The notes under the pieces are model-generated. The model did not search any database. It was not told the origin of the DNA and was given only the letters and a program-made list of their open reading frames with translations. A program made the translations under genes and the position numbers. A stretch of 23,180 nt of DNA, from positions 1-23,180 of IMG/VR virus record IMGVR_UViG_3300030390_001712. One strand, given 5' to 3'. Below are positions 22,290 to 23,180 of the stretch, one piece after another (the first letter of the stretch is position 1; the number at the start of each line of letters is the position of its first letter). Source of the DNA: a virus.

Positions 22290-22716
22290 AAAAAACTTCT
22301 GGACACTAATAAGGAATAATTTACCTTTGAAAATGTACCGCGTTGAAAACAAAGTTATGAAAGGAATGCCAGATGTCCATTACATAGATAAACAAGGAAA
22401 CTCTGGCTGGATAGAATTAAAGTTTTTAGATTCTTGGCCAAAGAAAGTTTTAAGCATAGGCCTGCGCATGAACCAGAGCTTGTGGTTAACTAGTTATGCT
22501 AGGAGTAAAGGAAGTTGTTGGGTTTTATTAAAAGTTGGAAGAGATTACACAGCTTTAATGAAAGGCAAAGACGCAGATAAATTATTTAGACCTAGTAAAA
22601 AAGAATTCTTTAATGTTGTTCATTGGTCAAAAAAAGGCAACTTATCAAAAGACGACTGGTCAGAGCTCTGCGATGTTATCACCCTTTCCCAGAAAATGCC
22701 GATCCCGTCAGTATAG
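22282..22716 (+). CDS. VRR-NUC-like (PD-(D/E)XK) nuclease
   Basis: I start at ATG 22282 (144 aa) with AGGA about six bases upstream; an in-frame TTG at 22267 is less likely. The core RVENKVMKGMPDVHYIDKQG then GWIELKFLD gives the PD-(D/E)XK signature (Asp in GMPDV, ExK in IELKF), and RMNQSLWLTSY supplies the conserved Gln-containing helix. This matches phage VRR-NUC / Holliday-junction-resolvase-like proteins often paired with SNF2 helicases. It probably cuts branched or flap DNA in replication or recombination. Its last 38 bases overlap tail-to-tail with the minus-strand holin-like gene. Confidence 0.85.
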   Translation: MSEKNFWTLIRNNLPLKMYRVENKVMKGMPDVHYIDKQGNSGWIELKFLDSWPKKVLSIGLRMNQSLWLTSYARSKGSCWVLLKVGRDYTALMKGKDADKLFRPSKKEFFNVVHWSKKGNLSKDDWSELCDVITLSQKMPIPSV

Positions 22717-22981
22717 CCCCGAATGCTAAATGAAATAATCCACCGCCCATTAATGTAAAAGGATTGTGCTGACCTGTCAGCTTCTTCATTAACTCCATCT
22801 GTACCATAGGCTCTGTAGTGGAATTTATTATTTCCATAAACTGTGAGATGTCAGGTCTGTTAAGCCCATACCATATAGGGCAAAACATAAAATCATAAAA
22901 ACATATAAGAAGGTAAAGTATTAATGCCGTCCACCTCCAAGTCATTGTAGACTTCTGTTGCGCTGTAAGTTCCTTGCTCAT
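22679..22981 (-). CDS. Holin-like small membrane protein (100 aa)
   Basis: The 100-aa product has a polar, basic N-terminus, a first hydrophobic segment around 16-38 (WTALILYLLICFYDFMFCPI) and a second around 75-96 (TLMGGGLFHLAFGAILTGSA). A Pro-rich loop and amphipathic helix lie between, and the C-terminus is basic. Size and layout suit a phage holin, which permeabilises the inner membrane at lysis; the first block (W....L......P) recalls three-TM holins of gene transfer agents. ATG 22981 directly follows the stop of a 33-aa membrane protein with no strong ribosome-binding site, suggesting coupled translation. Other small phage membrane proteins cannot be excluded. Confidence 0.6.
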   Translation of the reverse strand: MSKELTAQQKSTMTWRWTALILYLLICFYDFMFCPIWYGLNRPDISQFMEIINSTTEPMVQMELMKKLTGQHNPFTLMGGGLFHLAFGAILTGSAFSGKG

Positions 22982-23083
22982 TTAAACGCAGGGTGGCTCA
23001 CACATCATCTTGTCTACACCATAAAAAATAACAACTACAAATATTGCTAGTGCTATACCTATCCAGATCCATTTGTTTTTCAT
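22982..23083 (-). CDS. 33-aa membrane miniprotein
   Basis: A minus-strand frame of 34 codons runs from ATG 23083 to TAA 22982. It begins MKNKWIWIGIALAIFVVVIF: a short basic start and a single clean transmembrane segment, then a short tail with two Cys (MMCEPPC). AGAAAGGAAAGC precedes the ATG, the same ribosome-binding motif used by many genes here. The stop abuts the next ATG (TAAATG). Position beside a holin-like gene suggests a lysis accessory protein, possibly a spanin-like or holin-modulating peptide. That role is inferred. Confidence 0.65.
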   Translation of the reverse strand: MKNKWIWIGIALAIFVVVIFYGVDKMMCEPPCV

Positions 23084-23095
23084 TTGCTTTCCTTT

Positions 23096-23180
23096 CTATT
23101 TAAATCCACCCAAGGCTTTCTTAATCTGATCTTCCATATCAGCCATGAGGTCTTCTCTTAATTGATCTTGAGCTTCAGTC
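23096..23180 (-). CDS. C-terminal end of a gene entering from the right edge
   Basis: On the minus strand an open frame enters at the right edge and ends in TAG at 23098-23096, with 27 residues visible, including DQLREDLMADMEDQIKKALG and a final GGFK. It is acidic and helical. The stop overlaps the AGAAAGGA ribosome-binding site of the next gene, as expected for an operon. Too little is visible to name it. It continues the leftward late/lysis-like unit. Confidence 0.6.
   Translation of the reverse strand, partial: TEAQDQLREDLMADMEDQIKKALGGFK

Noticed and set aside
1-23180. Search by eye for tRNA genes, CRISPR arrays, insertion sequences, integrase or attachment sites
   Set aside because: None could be supported. 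Without integrase or repressor the window gives no evidence of lysogeny.

Overview
The window is part of an AT-rich tailed dsDNA phage genome (Caudoviricetes). Hallmarks are a large terminase subunit, a large podovirus-style portal, phage replication genes and dense packing with 1-20 base overlaps. Bacterial initiation sites (ATG, with GTG for dnaE and one small gene) and all three standard stops are used. I see no tRNA, rRNA, CRISPR array, insertion sequence or integrase. The low GC, an FAD-dependent thymidylate synthase (ThyX), a DnaE-type polymerase and a TOTE-type primase would suit a phage of an AT-rich, probably aquatic, proteobacterium, but the host cannot be fixed from sequence alone.

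Layout. (1) 1-5707, minus strand: packaging/head module read leftward: TerS-like protein, TerL, portal, a 74-aa protein and a large protein cut by the left edge. (2) 5810-6933, minus strand: three accessory genes from their own promoter. (3) 6934-7353: the only long non-coding stretch. It is AT-rich, holds divergent promoters, dyads and repeated GTTnCCC words, and is the best candidate for a replication origin or regulatory hub. (4) 7354-12471, plus strand: small genes, a conserved phage coiled-coil protein, a putative ssDNA-binding protein, an intrinsic terminator, an AEP (TOTE-type) primase and an SF1 UvrD-like helicase. (5) 12562-19412, plus strand: two hypotheticals, a UDP-galactopyranose-mutase-like flavoprotein, ThyX, a small HTH protein, a T4-Pnkp-like 3'-phosphatase domain, a MazG-like protein, a DnaQ-like proofreading exonuclease and DnaE. 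(6) 19518-22716, plus strand: a small hypothetical, a C39-like cysteine-peptidase-like protein, a zinc-cluster miniprotein, an SNF2-type helicase, a 51-aa protein and a VRR-NUC-like nuclease. (7) 22679-23180, minus strand: a holin-like membrane protein, a 33-aa membrane miniprotein and the end of another gene, converging on the replication module.

How it works together. Units 2, 5 and 6 each begin with the same roughly 80-100 bp promoter-leader element: TTTACn, exactly 17 bases, a TAGAAT-like box, then TTGAGAAAGGAA directly before the first gene. Unit 4 begins with a diverged version. The early/replication genes therefore look like a regulon of co-expressed operons. They encode most of a phage replisome (primase, ssDNA-binding candidate, polymerase and separate proofreading subunit, two helicase families, nuclease, end-cleaning phosphatase) plus dTMP supply. 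No sliding clamp, clamp loader or DnaB-type helicase was seen in this window.

The most unusual points are the repeated promoter element, the iteron-like divergent region, the DnaE with a degenerate PHP site beside a stand-alone DnaQ, the terminator set directly before the primase ribosome-binding site, and the flavoprotein/ThyX pair. Six short genes (74 aa or less, some reported here from direct reading) fill gaps between larger genes.
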